The notes beneath the pieces were generated by a model that worked only from the letters and a program-made list of their open reading frames with translations, was not told the origin of the DNA and did not search any database. A program made the translations under genes and the position numbers. This document shows, in pieces, positions 1-13,288 of a stretch of 64,000 nt of DNA; positions within the stretch are counted from its first letter, which is position 1; each line of letters opens with the position of its first letter. The stretch covers positions 1 through 64,000 of the forward strand of contig CALNXK010000082.1 of the NCBI GenBank assembly GCA_942486035.1, in the 5' to 3' direction. The DNA comes from Porites lobata. Lineage: Eukaryota > Cnidaria > Anthozoa > Scleractinia > Poritidae.

Positions 1-2853
1 TCAAAACACAGTTACATGGTGCTTCTCATCTTTTGAATTCTTCATAAATAAAGCTCTACTAGGTTTCAAACAGCATCTACCTGCACAATTTCATGGGCAA
101 AAATGGTAAAGATAATTAATTTAACACAAATGTTCAACACTTCTTGGTGCCGTGCAATAATAGATATTGTGATGACCTTTACATGTTAATGGTGTGGGGG
201 TTTGACCCCCACCAAACATTTTTTCTTCTTTTTTTGTGGTCATTTTGCTTTTGTTTTCTTAGTTTCGTTTATGTTTTTTATTATTATTTTCATTTTTTGA
301 CAGACTTAAATATCACAGGTAGATTAACTGCAAGATTCATTATCAGCTTTCATTTTAAAGTAATATTATTAATCCATGAGTTAGTAGAGGAACCTTTTGA
401 TTTGTTTCTGGGCCTTGGTAGGTTTCAATTTCACGTTATTTCCTTTTAATTTATTGGAACAAGCTGGTTTAAGAACCTTTGAAGCACACCATCAAAATTT
501 ACCAGGTGCTCTCCTGTTTCTGTGCCTGTGCTACATGTATTAATAGTATATTAGCCCACGACTGTTACGTTGCTGAACTTGAATTAGCTTGCAGCTGAGG
601 CCTTAATGAAATAAATGCTGTCTAAACCTATAGCGACCACCAAACACTGCTAGGTCACTGTCTTACAGGTTCTCTACAATGGCTGGGTTATACAGCTATT
701 TAGGTAAAAAGTTGTCGGAAAAAAAGTGCACGACAATCCCAAAAGGCATTGTGGGTGGTTGTGAGTTCACTGTTCTTCAGAGAAATTTGGAAAGAATTGG
801 CATGAAAGGCCATGAAATGTGTTTATGAGTGCTAAAGTAAAAAAAAAAAGTAGGGTTTGACAGCTAAAAAGTCACAGAAACAGTGTGATCATATCCCATA
901 TTACCTTTCAGGATTGTGGGTGCACATTTTCCGACAACCTTTCTCGAGATAGCTGTATGTTAAGCTACCACCATTCAAGTAGGTGTAGCCCATGTGTAGC
1001 AGGGCACCTGGCAAAGTTATCCTTAAGTGGTGAGAAATCAAACAGCTGTACAACAAAGGGAGGCCCTGAAACTTATGAGTCATCAGAGTTACTCCTGGTT
1101 GATTTAGCGGTGAGCATCCAAAGACTCTTTGCATTTGCACAATCTGCAGAGAGTCTCATGTGTTTTCCTCATTTTCCAAGATTTCACGTAATTTGTTCCA
1201 ATTTCATAAATGTAAATATGCCGTTTTATTTTGCATATCTCTTTCTACAGAATTTAAAAGGGTATGTCATCTAGTCAAGTCAGGAACTGTTTAGAGATCT
1301 GACACCAGGATGTAAAGCATGCCTCTACTTTTACTTCAACTTGCAGACCAACACCTGTGTGACCTGGCCAACTTATTTTTTATCAAATAGAGTTGCGAAG
1401 AAGTGTGGCGATCCATAAAAATGAAATTTGTGAGTGCTAGGTTTGTTAAGCTATTCTATGAAAGTAAGTCCAAGGCCTACTGGCAAAATTAGCAATTTGG
1501 GGCCAAATTGCCTCTGAAATATTAGCCCAGTTGTGCTCCGATGGCTCCTTCCGTCCTTCTAAAATCTTACCTGGTTCCTAATCTTGTAGACCGGCCCAAA
1601 TTTAGAGGTTGTATGCGATCATGGATATCTCAGACATTGGTGCTGGTGGCCAGTGCGTCTGGGCAGGCTCTGCTGCATCCTAAATTCATTTTATCACGCC
1701 ATCACCTGTACCTATTAACATCACAACAGGGCGTGCTCAGCTATAGAGTTGAACCTCTGCAAAAGTGACCACCCTCAGGGTATCAGCAAGTGGCTGCCCT
1801 AATGGAGGTTGGGCAGAGGGTTGTCATAAATTAGCGTTTACAATCTTTAGTAGAACATCACCTTATTTTAGAAACAAACGTCCGGTGGGAAAAGCAGTAC
1901 TGGTCTATAACGTTGTCACCCTCTATCTGGACTGTATTTTTTCATCATGGCGCTTAAAGTGAAGCCAAACTGTTGTATCAAGCACCGTGGCAGCTAAATG
2001 GGGTGACAACTATGGAGAGTTCTCGTTGGGATGCCCAAGGTGGCAGCGGTCGGTGAATGGTGGTGGGGCCACCATTAGTTTAATTTCCATTCTTTTCTAC
2101 AATTATGGGACTTGAGAGGAAGACGCTAATAGGGTGGCCACTGAATAGAGGGATCAACAAGCTAAAATCAGTGCAATGCAATGTCATGTATCTAAGATAC
2201 AAAAACATTTCTTAGTTTGCATGTAACATTTATGATTATTAAATTTCAAAATAAGAAATATATAATAATATATACTAGTTTGCTAGTTGGAGCACTCTGG
2301 AATGGCTAAGATGATACCACATTTTTTGGGATCATTTGGGGTGGCTTTATAGCTTAACCTCCATCCTAGCAATCAGCACTGCACTGATGAGGCCCAGAAG
2401 GCGAAACAGTACTGTCTGCAGGTAAATCCTTCTTCGGTTTTAGTTTATCACCTATTAGAGATGTAAAGAGGATCATCGCTTTTTTTTTTGCAGTTTAAAA
2501 GGAAGCCTGTGAAACCCAGGCTTGTACAGGATTAGAACCCTTGATCTCTTTAATACTCAGGTGCAGTGATCCAACCAACTGAACCAACAAGCTAATTTAT
2601 TGGTAGCTGGACATTCAGTCAGTTTGTACACATTATATAATAAATATTAGAGCTTTTGAACACCTAATTTTACACAAATATGTAGTTCAATCTTTCCTTC
2701 TAATGTTTTTTTAATAGCTTTTGCTTTCAAAATGGTTACAAAGAAAGTTGTCACAACAGTGAAAAAATAACCTGTCTAGTTCTATTTTTTTTTTGCTGTC
2801 TAAACAGTCCTTACATAAGAATAAGTATAGAATGAAAGCATGGTTTGAACTTC

Positions 2854-2884
2854 GTCACATGGGACAATAATTGTCCCATGTGAC
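2854..2884. repeat. perfect 31-bp palindrome
   Basis: The arms are GTCACATGGGACAAT and its exact reverse complement, separated by a single A. It could form a 15-bp hairpin or cruciform. No gene is recognised beside it. It may be the core of a small fold-back repeat or a dyad protein-binding site; the sequence does not decide between them. Confidence 0.8.
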
Positions 2885-3245
2885 CAGAATTATTCTTTGT
2901 TCTTGTTTGACTAACCTTTTCATTAAATATTTTAATTCTTTAAGTTTAAACTGACCCAATTAAGATGTGTGCATTCTGCTTGTGTCCAAAAATTTATGTA
3001 CTCATGACCTTTAATTAACTTTTTTAAGATAGATAGAGCTACAGCATATACTTTAATATTTCAATAAAGATGTCTTAACTGAATCATTCTTGATCTTGTT
3101 CTTTTTTTCTTTTCCTTTCCTTTTTTTATTTAAATTTTCTCCTCTTAAAATTATTTTAATGCACAGCCCTAGGCAAAATTTGTATGGGAGAAAGCATTGG
3201 CATTTTGAACTGAACACTAAGCAAGACCACAGACATCTCTGTCCC

Positions 3246-3368
3246 TAGCCTGCATAGCAGGCACTTGGATGTAGTGGGCGCACAAGAGGCTTCCTCTCCC
3301 CTCGCGTGTCTCTCTCTCATGTGCCTGTCATTTCTTGTCCCCACTACTTCCAAGCACCTGCTACGCAC
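3246..3368. repeat. fold-back (inverted-repeat) element
   Basis: The segment near 3259-3280 (GCAGGCACTTGGA then GTAGTGGG) is matched in inverted orientation near 3339-3362 (CCCACTACTTCCAAGCACCTGC) with few mismatches, leaving a loop of about 60 bp. The outer motif TAGCCTGC resembles ends of other small inverted repeats in this window, for example at 26998. I read it as a degenerate MITE. Confidence 0.55.
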
Positions 3369-4168
3369 GCTACTTTGTCCCTTTCACATGAAAGTGCCCT
3401 TCCCAAGTGTTAGGGTAAAGGTCTCCCTGTTTTCATTTTTTGGACTTGGAGAGCAGGATTTGAGTCCCATGAACTGTAGCCTGTGAAAGCAGATGTATTT
3501 CCGGTTGACACAAAATAAAGTCTGTGAACCTGACCCGCCAAATGATTTCTGTGACATAGGACATTATTAGCCAATGACAGTTTAGCTCTTAAGAACCAGG
3601 AGGGAAGTGATGACTGGAAATTCGTCTGCATTCGCAGGCAGCATGAACTGGGACTCAGCCCACAAACGTTACCTTATGATCTGGAGAAAATCTTTCGTGC
3701 TTCTTTTGGGATTTTGCGTGTTGGCGATATAGGTTTTTGCGAACAATGAGACACACCTACCCTACTCCCCCTGAGGCTGTGAATAAAAGCGAGGCATCAC
3801 GGGACAAGAAAATGGCGCTTGATCAACCGGTAGTATCTCTTTGAGTAAGTGGCGATAAAATAATTTGTTTTCCCTTGACTGATGCTGTTTGAAGTTACGA
3901 GTGGGATTAACTTAAATAGCATACAAGCGAACCGTGGAAAATAGGACCGTAGAAGACTATCACTGTGCCGCTGTTTCAAAATTCTTCCCAGTTATACATG
4001 TATTTCCTCAACTGTGGCTGAAGAACTCAAGAGCAATATTAATATTGTGACATAGGCAAGGGTATACTCAACAAAATGAAATTTATCAACCAGGAAAATT
4101 TGAAAGGAATAGAAACCAAAATATCGCGAGAAATCTGTCTTCCCGGCGAGTAGTTTATTCAGCTATTA

Positions 4169-7100
4169 ATGGCTTGGTATTACGGAGTGAATAACTCGGA
4201 CCTGTATGGATCGAATTTCTCGACTGTCCTTGCAGATGCTCCGCCACCTCTTGACGACACATTCGACGAAGATGACAATGAAATCGTTTTCCGAAACGAT
4301 GTAAACAAATCAAGAAGTATGGCGAGAAACCTGTTGCATCGCCAGTGAAGAAGACCCGGTCAAGCGAAGAAAAATTCACGGAGAAATCAAAATTAGGTGG
4401 CAGTGTTCAAAAGGCCAAAAATGAACACGACACGGAAGAAGGCGACGAAGAGTCAGATTTCGGGGACTTTGCTAGTTTTGCGGATTTTGGCTCAGCTTTT
4501 GGACAAGGCAATGGCAGTGGTGAATCGCGAGACTGGTTCACTGGTCATGACAATAGTGAAAAATCTCTCCAATCTTGGGATGCAAAAAGCAGCCAACAAG
4601 GTCCTTCTAATAATGTGGAAAATGGTGTCGATGACGCCGACTTTGCTGCATTTCAGACAAATGAAGACAGTGTAAATATACAGGAAAGCTTACCTAATGG
4701 GAGTTCTCATCAGGGAAATTCAGACAGTGATTGGGTTAATAAAAGTGCACTTACAAATAGTAGCATTAATGGCAGTTATGACTTAGAATCTGATGACGAC
4801 TTTGGTGATTTTGCAACCACAGAGAATGCTATCACCAACCCTGGAGTGACTGCAGTGAAAGATGTTGACAATGGAGAAACAGCTGATAAGAAATCAGTTG
4901 CCCATCATGGAGATTCAACCATGGATGTCAATACAAAGGCATTGTTTCATGACGATAGTAAAAAGGACTGTGACATTCTAAAGGAATCATTGTCTGAACA
5001 GAACAACGAGTTTAAAACAGAGAAGGACACTGCTCCAGATGTGTCCTCAGAGAGATTTTAGGTTTTGTTGGTAGTAATCGTGGAGATCAAGAATCAATAC
5101 AGCTGGATAGCTTATCGGCAGAAGCGACCAGTAGTGAAATCCCTACAACTGTATTGGCTGACACCGAGGAAGGAGCTCATACTAATAGTGTGTCTTCCGG
5201 AAGCACTAGGATAAAACAATCTACTAATGGGGAACAACTAACTGGGAAAAAGTGCAACACCGTGGACTCACAGAATTATACCACCCTTGAAAAGGATGCA
5301 GCCAAGTTATCGCCAGAACCTTCTGAATTGTGTAACGGCGATGATTTTGGAGAATTTGCTGACTGTAATGACATGCCTTTACAACAATCTAGTGGTCGTA
5401 ATGAATTTGTGCAAAAAGACATTTTACCAGTAGCACCTGAAGGGGAAAATGACGAAGTTGTGAAGGGTGATTCTTCATTTGTTGGAACTGCATCCACAAG
5501 AAATAAATATTATAGTGATGATGATGATGATTTTGGGGATTTTGGCTCTTTTGAAAAGAAACATGGTAAAAAAGATGAGACATCAAGTGATTCCATTACA
5601 GTTGATGCCAAACTAACTGAATCAAAAGTTAATAATGATCCTTTTGTTGCTAAAGCATCAGCTATACAGGATAAGGACACTGACAATGATTTTGGAGATT
5701 TTGGTGCATTTGAAGTAAACCACAGTGAAAAAGAAGAAAGAACTGGCAGTGTTGATTCCGAGCCCAAACCTATGTCTAATCAAGAAAAGGATAAAGATGA
5801 TTTTGGAGGTTTTGGTGCCTTTGATTCATTCAGCAGTGATACTCGTGAGGATAAGGACCAGAATAACAGCATTGGGAGTTGTAGTGCTTCAGATTTAGAA
5901 GAAAAACCACTCCAAATTGAAGGTCAAAACAGTGATGATTTTGGAGATTTTGATTCATTTAGACCAAGTGCCATGAATTCTCAAAAAGGGTGTGATGGCA
6001 GTAGTGCTAACACTGAGACTTTTGGCAGTTTTGAGTCAAATATCAAAGATTCTCAAAAAGACAATGAAAGGTCAAAAGACTTTGGAGATTTTGGAACTTT
6101 TGAGTCAAGTGTAGAAAATTCTCTAAATAATGGTCAATGTAATGATGACTTTGGAGGTTTTGATGGTAATAAATCAAATACCAAACGCGTTCAGGAGAAG
6201 GATGAAAATACTGACGATTTTGGAGATTTTGGAAGTTTTGAGACAAATGCCAAAGATTCTGAAAGGCATAATGAAAATGGTGATGACTTTGGGGATTTTG
6301 GAAGTTTTGAATCAAATACCAAGGATTTTGGACAAGATGCCCAGTCTGGCTTTGGAGATTTTGGTGCATTTAAGTCCCGGGATTCCATTAAAAAGGATGG
6401 TGGTGATGATGATTGTGGAGATTTTGGTGGTTTTGAGACAGTAGAAGAAAGAGTTTCAGAACAAAAATTTGAAGGTTTTAAAGCTTCCAATACCAAAGGC
6501 GAACTGAAGCAAAACATCCAAACAAATGAATTTGGTGCATTTGACTCCAAATCAAAGAATTTAAGTACTGCTAAACAAACTGATGATGACTTTGGGGATT
6601 TCAGTCATGGAAAGGAAAACAAGTCTGGTGGTTTTGCTTCATTCTCAAGCTCTAACTCTAACTTGACAGCTAGTTTAGGTGCTTCCACTGACAAAAACAC
6701 AAGAATAAAGCAACAAAAAACAGAAATACTGCAACATTTCAGCCCTAGCGTCAATTTTATGATCAAGCAGGCGAGAGATTCTATTTCTGTGTGTTTTACC
6801 TCACAACTGAAAAACAAGTTCAATTCACAGTGTACCATTTTATCCTCTCGTGTTGGGAAAAGTTTACACAGGTAAGATGAATGTGTAGAGTTGTCTTCTT
6901 GAAGAGTAATGAAAGCTGTCACTAGCTTTGACTAGAGAAACAAAGACGCTTACCCCCTGAAAGAGGGGAGGGGGCTACTCCAGAGTTAAAGTGATGGAGA
7001 TAATCAAAAGAGGGCAAAATCAAACCCCAAAAAAAATCTCCGGGCTTGTAACGAAACCCAAAAAATCCCTTGACCAAGAGTTAACCTGCAAGAAATCCTA

Positions 7101-10100
7101 TGCTGTATTACTGAGCCATAAAATTTTTCCATAAAGAACTAAAAGTATATAACATTTCAAAAATAAGTAGAAATTGAATGTTTGTGTTTTTTTATTGCAA
7201 TGCTGGCTAAGGCATGCAGCACTACACTAATCTTTAGATTAGTTTAAATACCCCCCAGAACCCTACTTAAATCAATTTTCCTGCCCAAAAAGTTCCTAAA
7301 AATGAGGAAAACCTCAAGCCCCCCAAAATCCTTTGATCATCCCTGTCAGTTCCCCTCCCTTCTTTTCAGGAAGTTTACATTGTTTTAACTGGTTAAAGCT
7401 ATGAAGACAATGAGGTCTATGTTAACCCTTTAAGTCCCAATAGTGACCAACAGCAAATTTCTCCTAATGATATCCATACATTGTCATGAGATTAGGTTAT
7501 GAGAATTAATAAAATGATCAACTCAGAGAAAATACTTTGATCTTTTATCAATTTCTCTTAACTAATTCTTAAAGGAAATGTATAGAGATCAGTTTGGAGA
7601 ATTTGTATGTGGATATTAGGGCTTAAAGGGTTAATGGGCATTTCTATAGGATGGATACCCCCCTGAAATAGACAACATGAGTTACCATTAGCATTCTTCT
7701 AGTGAAATGAAAATTTGCTTGCCTGGTAGGAAATTCTACTTGTTTATGTCCCAGACAACCAGACGGCACTTTTTGATCCCTGTAAAGGGGACACTAGCTG
7801 TTACATAATGTTTCTCTAGTGCTCAAGAAAATTATTTTGACTGTGTTTCAGGTTGATACTGTACCTACTTTATACATAGAAAGTGTTCATTTTCTTACAT
7901 GTAAGACATATATAATATTTTTTTTGCTTCAGCAACAAAGAACTATGGCAACATCTTGAGCATGCAGAAAATGAGGGCCAAATTCTGTTCAGCTGGTCTA
8001 ATTCTTTTTAGCCAGCACAAGAAGTTTTTGTCACTGTGTATCTGCCCAGAGAGACCTCCCCTCTTCAGGTAATTATTAGTGAGCTTACGCAACAGGACGG
8101 AGAGGTAAGAAGACGGCAAACCTTGTGTGACAAGCGTGACAATAATTTTGTTTGAAAAACTTGTCCACCGAACTTCACCCTCCTTTAAACAGGTCTTTTG
8201 TAAAAGACCAGGAAAGATTATCTTAACAATAAGTGAAGATCACCACAAAAAAATGCTCAAGTAATAGGCCTGTAACGTTTTGTAACACACAAGCATTTTG
8301 CCATCCTCTTCTTTTTGCTGTCTTGTTGCAAAAACTCACTATTTACTGGCAAGTGCATCTTTAAAAAATAATTATCATTAACTGTTAAGTGGTAATTTAA
8401 TTAAGTAATTAATTAACTAAATGTATTAATCTTTTGATAGTTATGTTACATTATCAGTCCATTTCACCTCAAGGCTGCCAAGTACAAAGATAGACAGATT
8501 TAGAAACAACATTACAATGGAAAATTCGAAATAAAAGGTCCACGGAAAGGAGTGAATGCTACTTTCAATGACTGATTTTCCACTTGCCATTAGTCAAAAT
8601 GATTGTTGAAACTGTGTATGCTGTTATCACTGCCACTGCATTTTCATGTTGTAAATCTGCCTAATACCCATTAAAATCCAATGAAAATATACAGTGCAGC
8701 TCAGAGATAAGCATTACCCCTACCACCACCTGCAATAAATTCATTCATTTTATGACAAAAATATAAATAGCACCATACTGTAGAAAAGTACCACCAGGTA
8801 CATTAGCAAACCTCTCCTTCATGGCAGAATAACCCTCTAAAACCTTTTTCATTCTAGGTGGGGTCAATGTTAAAACCGATAGTGTCATCACAGTTCCCAC
8901 CTTTTGGAGGAGGACAAGTAAGTTACTAGTCATAAGATTATTGAGTCTCATCTTCATTGTCAAGATTATTGACATGATAAAGAAAAAATCACAATGTCAT
9001 ACACATATCCCACATATTTTATCATTTGCAAACCCAATCTGGTGAGCTTGTAACTTCCTGCAGGCATTTGTGCAAATTTCTTCGTAGCAGCTTTACATTT
9101 TCCATGGCCGCACAATAATTTTTTAGTTAAATTTGAGTGTGCATTTGTAGTTGTAGTGTGTGTTATAACAAACCTTTTGTTGGCAATTTTATCTGAGGAG
9201 GGTCGCACATGCCATGTGGTACGAAACTAAGTAGTAATAAAAATGCCAAGTTGGATCTCACGTTGACACCAGATAACCTATATTATCCCATACATGTATA
9301 TCTTTCTCATTTTGCACATGCATGTATCAATTAACAAACATATCATACCACTCTCATATGATTCAGTTAAATGAAAAATATAACAAAGGTAACCACTATG
9401 AGCTTACGAGTCTCGGCCGGTCAGCAGTCAAATTCACAAGTGCAGGCTCACATGGAATGTTGTTGCTTTGTCACAATCAGGATCGTCAAGTTTCTTTAGT
9501 GGTTTTCATAGCGGCTGTGATGTCTTTGAGCGGCTTATATTCATTCTATGTCCCCCTTCCACTGATTCATCAGTGTGATGAGTGGGAATGGGAGCCATTG
9601 CTGGTCTGCAGGGATTTGCCAGCCATGGGGGCAGATTCTATCTAGCTGCTGGCTTGCTACAGTGGAGCCCTATGGATGGCCCAGGCACCCACCCTCGATT
9701 TAGCAAGGCAGCCAGTTAATTATACAGGCAGTCTATGGTCACTTCTGTGGTATAACATAAATTAATTGTAATGTGTGGGATCTATTCACAGCCTGGAGCA
9801 CTGTTGATGCCTGCCCCAGTGAGCAAAATGCCACAGTTTACATCTGAATTGGTAAGTTCGGGCTAACTTATTATACATTTTGTATTTTCTCACAATACTG
9901 TATATCAGGTATTTTGAGTCACAGGATCGTTTCCTGTAAGCTCTTTACATTCTTACAATATTCATGAGCTCACTAAGTAATGAGGTCTAACCGTCTCTTG
10001 TTTTAGAATTAGAGGACCATGGCTTTCTTTTCCAAAGTTGCAGTTTCCAGTGGTTAAAAAAGCACCGAAGACTGTTGCTTTTCTCTTTTGCATAAAGAGT

Positions 10101-13100
10101 TACTAAGTGATGACAGGGTACAAAGAAAATCATTTTTACAGCTTGCCATTTGGGCAAGCTGAAGCTAGCATTTACTAGCCCAGATGTCATTTCAACTAGC
10201 CCCAAAAACTTTTTGACTAGCAGAATTGATTTCATAGTTCTTCTGTTAATATTCGAATTCCTCAAAAAATATCACTTGCCCATTGGGCAAGTTTAAAACA
10301 GAATTCACTAGCCCGATAGCAAAATCCACTAGCCCTGGGCTCTCAGACACTACTTTCTTTGAAGGCTGGATGATTTATTTTTTTGCTTTTTTTTCCTTTT
10401 GGGTTAAGGATTTCTTGGAGCCTCTGAAGGGATCACAGGCGGCAGTGCAATCCCCACTTCAGAGCAAGGAATCTATGCAAGGTTCAAGTCATCCTATGGC
10501 CCTCCCTGACCTTAGTGTAAGTGTGAACAGAGTTGTTTTAAAATTGCCCCATCACTAATCGGGTGGTGGCAGTGTTTACTTCCGTTAAGTTCTGATAGGT
10601 CATGTCAAAAACAGAAAGCTACTTTTTGTGAAAGGTTTGAACCCAGGAGTCATTTTATAAATTGATGGAGCATGATCATCCACATGATCGTGGTCCTGAA
10701 CAGGACTGTTGTTGGCAACCCAGGCTAGTATCACAGGCCAGTAGAAGTGTGTTTACCTAATGGTATCGGTATTCAGCCTGTTGCTGTTGAATTTTAAAAG
10801 CTGTTTGTTTCTGTTTTCAGTTTATAATGGGCAACAGCCTAAAGCGCACATCTTCAAAACCAGGTAAGCGAGTCAATTAAGTTTAAATGTGTAGGATGCA
10901 ACAGTTTTTTGTGTCTTCTTAACCAGACTTTCCAACTCTGAAGATACAGCTTTTGAAGTTACTAGAAGCAATCAGGTTTGCATAGTTCATCAAGACTGCT
11001 TTATATGTATGAGGCAACTTGTGTGATAGCCCTTAAAATGTCAGCTTTTGAATCTGTACAATTTACGTTTAGAACTCAGTTAATAAACCAAACTTTTTTA
11101 TTGTCCCACCAATGCAGTACCTCAGTTTCTTGTGAAATTAATTCCTTTATTCATAAGACTCTGCAGGATGGATAGGGTCATGCTGTTTTTAATTTAATGG
11201 TTAAAAAAGTATTGAGCTGTTAATTCATCACTAGTCAGTGATGAAGGTATGCATTTTCATTATTGCAGAAATTGCTGGAAAAACCTATAATAGCAAGCAA
11301 TAGGAGACACCTCCAGTAGTATAACCTAACAATATCTGATTTATGAAAAGTATTAGAGTTTTACTGTCAAACTGAAAAAAGCATGAACATCTGAAATAAT
11401 ATTTTGAGGGATGTTTATTGTCCTGTAACCAATCAAAACAAAGATTGGGACACGCAAGCAAAAACACAAAACCACAAACTAATAACTGTTGTTGCTCCTG
11501 GTTGAGTTTTCTCATGCCTCACAATAACATTCCATAAATATTTTTGGGCTCTTTGAGTTTTGCGGCAAATGGTCCTTCTAAGTTTTTCATTGTTTAGACT
11601 TGTAGCAGAAACTTGGTAGTAAAACTATTAGTAGAGCTCTACATGTGCGCAAACAAGGGGAGTCCCATACCTTAGAAAAATTGGTTATCTATCCATCTGA
11701 GAAATTTGGGTTATCATGTGACCGTAACGCCCATCCACCAGTTCGTCCACACCACAGGGCACCCAATGTGAAATGTCAAATTTTCTAGCTAGTGTGGAAG
11801 CTCGTTACCTGTGTTAACCTGATAATAGACATCCATGTTATGGTTAATTGATCAGTGTCAAAAATGTATCCGCTGACCAGTGTCACATGATGGTATCGTG
11901 GGCTCAGGTGCCAACTCATTGAAGTCACATGTTTTTTGAAGTTTTCCGCTGACCAGTTGTTAGCTTTTAATTGATCACAGGCTCAAATTTATGTTTTTCA
12001 GTTGTATGGTTTTCACATAAAGTTAAGTATAGATTTGTGGTCTTTTCAATAGTTTAAAAGTCCATTCTCTGCAGTAAATTTAAAATGCATAAACAGGAGC
12101 TTCACTTTTAGCTCTGGCTAAATCTATAATTAGTATGTGCTTGCTTCTCTTATAACTCTGCAGTGAATAAGGACTTCTGACTAGATAAGTTAAGATAGTA
12201 TATTAGGTACATTTTTTAGCTAAAACACTTTATCAAGCTTAATCTCCTGTTATGCTTATTTTGATAGACGTTAAAGACAACATATCAGATACCACATCTG
12301 AGTCATCTTCACTTGATCTTGATTTCTTTGCACCAAGTATAAGCCAGCCTCAAGAGGGAAAGACAGGTACCTAAACTTATTTTGAAATTATTCTAGAAGG
12401 ATGCCTACAGTTATTTTTAAGAATGGAAAGAAAAAAGATCATAAATCAGAATCTGGAAAAAAAATTCAGGACCCGCAACAAGATGCTATTAATCAGGTTT
12501 CTTGAAATTTCTTTTCTTTTGTTTGTGCAAGGATTATTTCTTCATTTAATTTCATAATGTCTTGTCTTGTACATTTGATTCATTATGCATTTTTTCTTAT
12601 TATTCAATTTCTGCTGAAAAGTTTTTACCTCATTCATCGGGTCTTCACCATGTTCCTGGGAAATTGTTGATCAAGAAGGAAAAAACGCTCCAAATACCCC
12701 CAATATAGCCGCAACTTGTTTTAGATCTCTTTAAAACCCATGTTCAGTAGATGGGTGTGTGGGGAAGGTGCCTGGTCAAACTGAGGGAGCTGCAAGTGAG
12801 CCTGGAAGGTAACCATGACAACCCTGTGAGTGGCCTCTGCCAGGCGCTGTCACACTGAGAACCTCAGTGGAGATTTTGGTTGATACTTATCAAGATATAT
12901 TCAGAGGGAAGGGAGGGCTGGAGGCAAGAACGTTAAATTGACTGCACCCGAAGGCCAGACTGCTGTGTATACTTGTTGTTTTTGGCTAGTTGGAGCTTCT
13001 TTCCCTGCTTTTGTTCATTTTTTAGCGTCCAGAGGTCTCTATGAAGAAGACTTATTGGGGCTTAACATTTCATTATCTTCAGTGGATCAACAAAAGTTGG

Positions 13101-13288
13101 ATAGTCCAAAACCTCAGAAGACATCTGACACTAAGAAAGTTTGGCAACGTGGAGGGGTAACGATTCCACTTTCGTCACAGGAAAAACAAGCTCAACTGAG
13201 TGCTGCAGCCAAGAATATTTTAGATCAGCTGGAAGATTTAGCTTTCATGAATTCACCTGTACTGATGTTTCCCCTAAAGCCTGAATAA
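4169..13288 (+). CDS. AFTPH: aftiphilin-like clathrin/AP-1 accessory protein (8 exons found, at least 3 frame-breaking indels)
   Basis: Aftiphilin binds the AP-1 gamma ear and clathrin in vesicle traffic. Exons read: 4169-6871, 7933-8068, 8858-8917, 9792-9851, 10409-10516, 10821-10863, 12268-12366, 13026-13288. The ATG at 4169 opens a segment with APPPLDD followed by acidic residues, like the family N-terminus. The long first exon carries about 15 acidic FGxF motifs such as DDFGDFGSF. Exon 2 (NKELWQHLEHAENEG, then FSWSNS) fits the family's clathrin-binding-box region. The last exon ends AAAKNILDQLEDLAFMN-SPVLMFP, the family's C-terminal signature. Exons 3-8 join in consistent phase. Odd points: the frame shifts by -1 between about 4290 and 4318 and again at about 5041-5060, and an extra T in the T5 run at 8005-8009 creates a stop. 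The junction from 8068 (phase 2) to 8858 (phase 0) does not match, so a small exon is missed or there is another indel. Because otherwise conserved exons survive to the C-terminus, sequencing or assembly error seems likelier than decay. Confidence 0.8.
7422..7634. mobile_element. MITE with AACCCTTTAAG/CTTAAAGGGTT ends, inside an aftiphilin intron
   Basis: The left end reads TTAACCCTTTAAGTCCCAA and the right end TTAGGGCTTAAAGGGTTAA, an inverted pair about 210 bp apart with an AT-rich non-coding interior. TTAA is present at both outer edges and could be a target duplication or part of the repeat. It lies in the intron between 6872 and 7932 and so should be spliced out. Confidence 0.65.
10139..10345. 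repeat. hairpin-bearing dispersed repeat with recurring ACTAGCCC motif
   Basis: Two short hairpins (AGCTTGCC...GGCAAGCT near 10139-10159 and ACTTGCCCA-TTGGGCAAGT near 10272-10291) occur with at least four copies of an ACTAGCCC-like octamer. The stretch lies in the intron just upstream of the aftiphilin exon at 10409 and has no open frame of note. It looks like a dispersed non-autonomous repeat, but ends and family were not defined. Confidence 0.4.

Larger units (their letters stand above)
1..4168. other. no gene recognised; AT-rich intergenic DNA upstream of the aftiphilin-like gene
   Basis: Short open frames occur on both strands but none shows a recognisable domain, splice-supported continuation or conserved composition. 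The stretch contains T- and A-rich runs, a perfect 31-bp palindrome near 2854 and a fold-back element near 3246-3368, both listed separately. The last few hundred bases probably include the promoter and 5' UTR of the aftiphilin-like gene, but I see no convincing TATA element. Confidence 0.5.

Noticed and set aside
885..1274. 129-codon frame near the window start
   Set aside because: No domain, overlapping antisense frame, and no consistent splice continuation.
5276..6550. Long antisense frames across the aftiphilin exon
   Set aside because: They mirror the repetitive GAT-TTT-GGA coding repeats and have no independent support.
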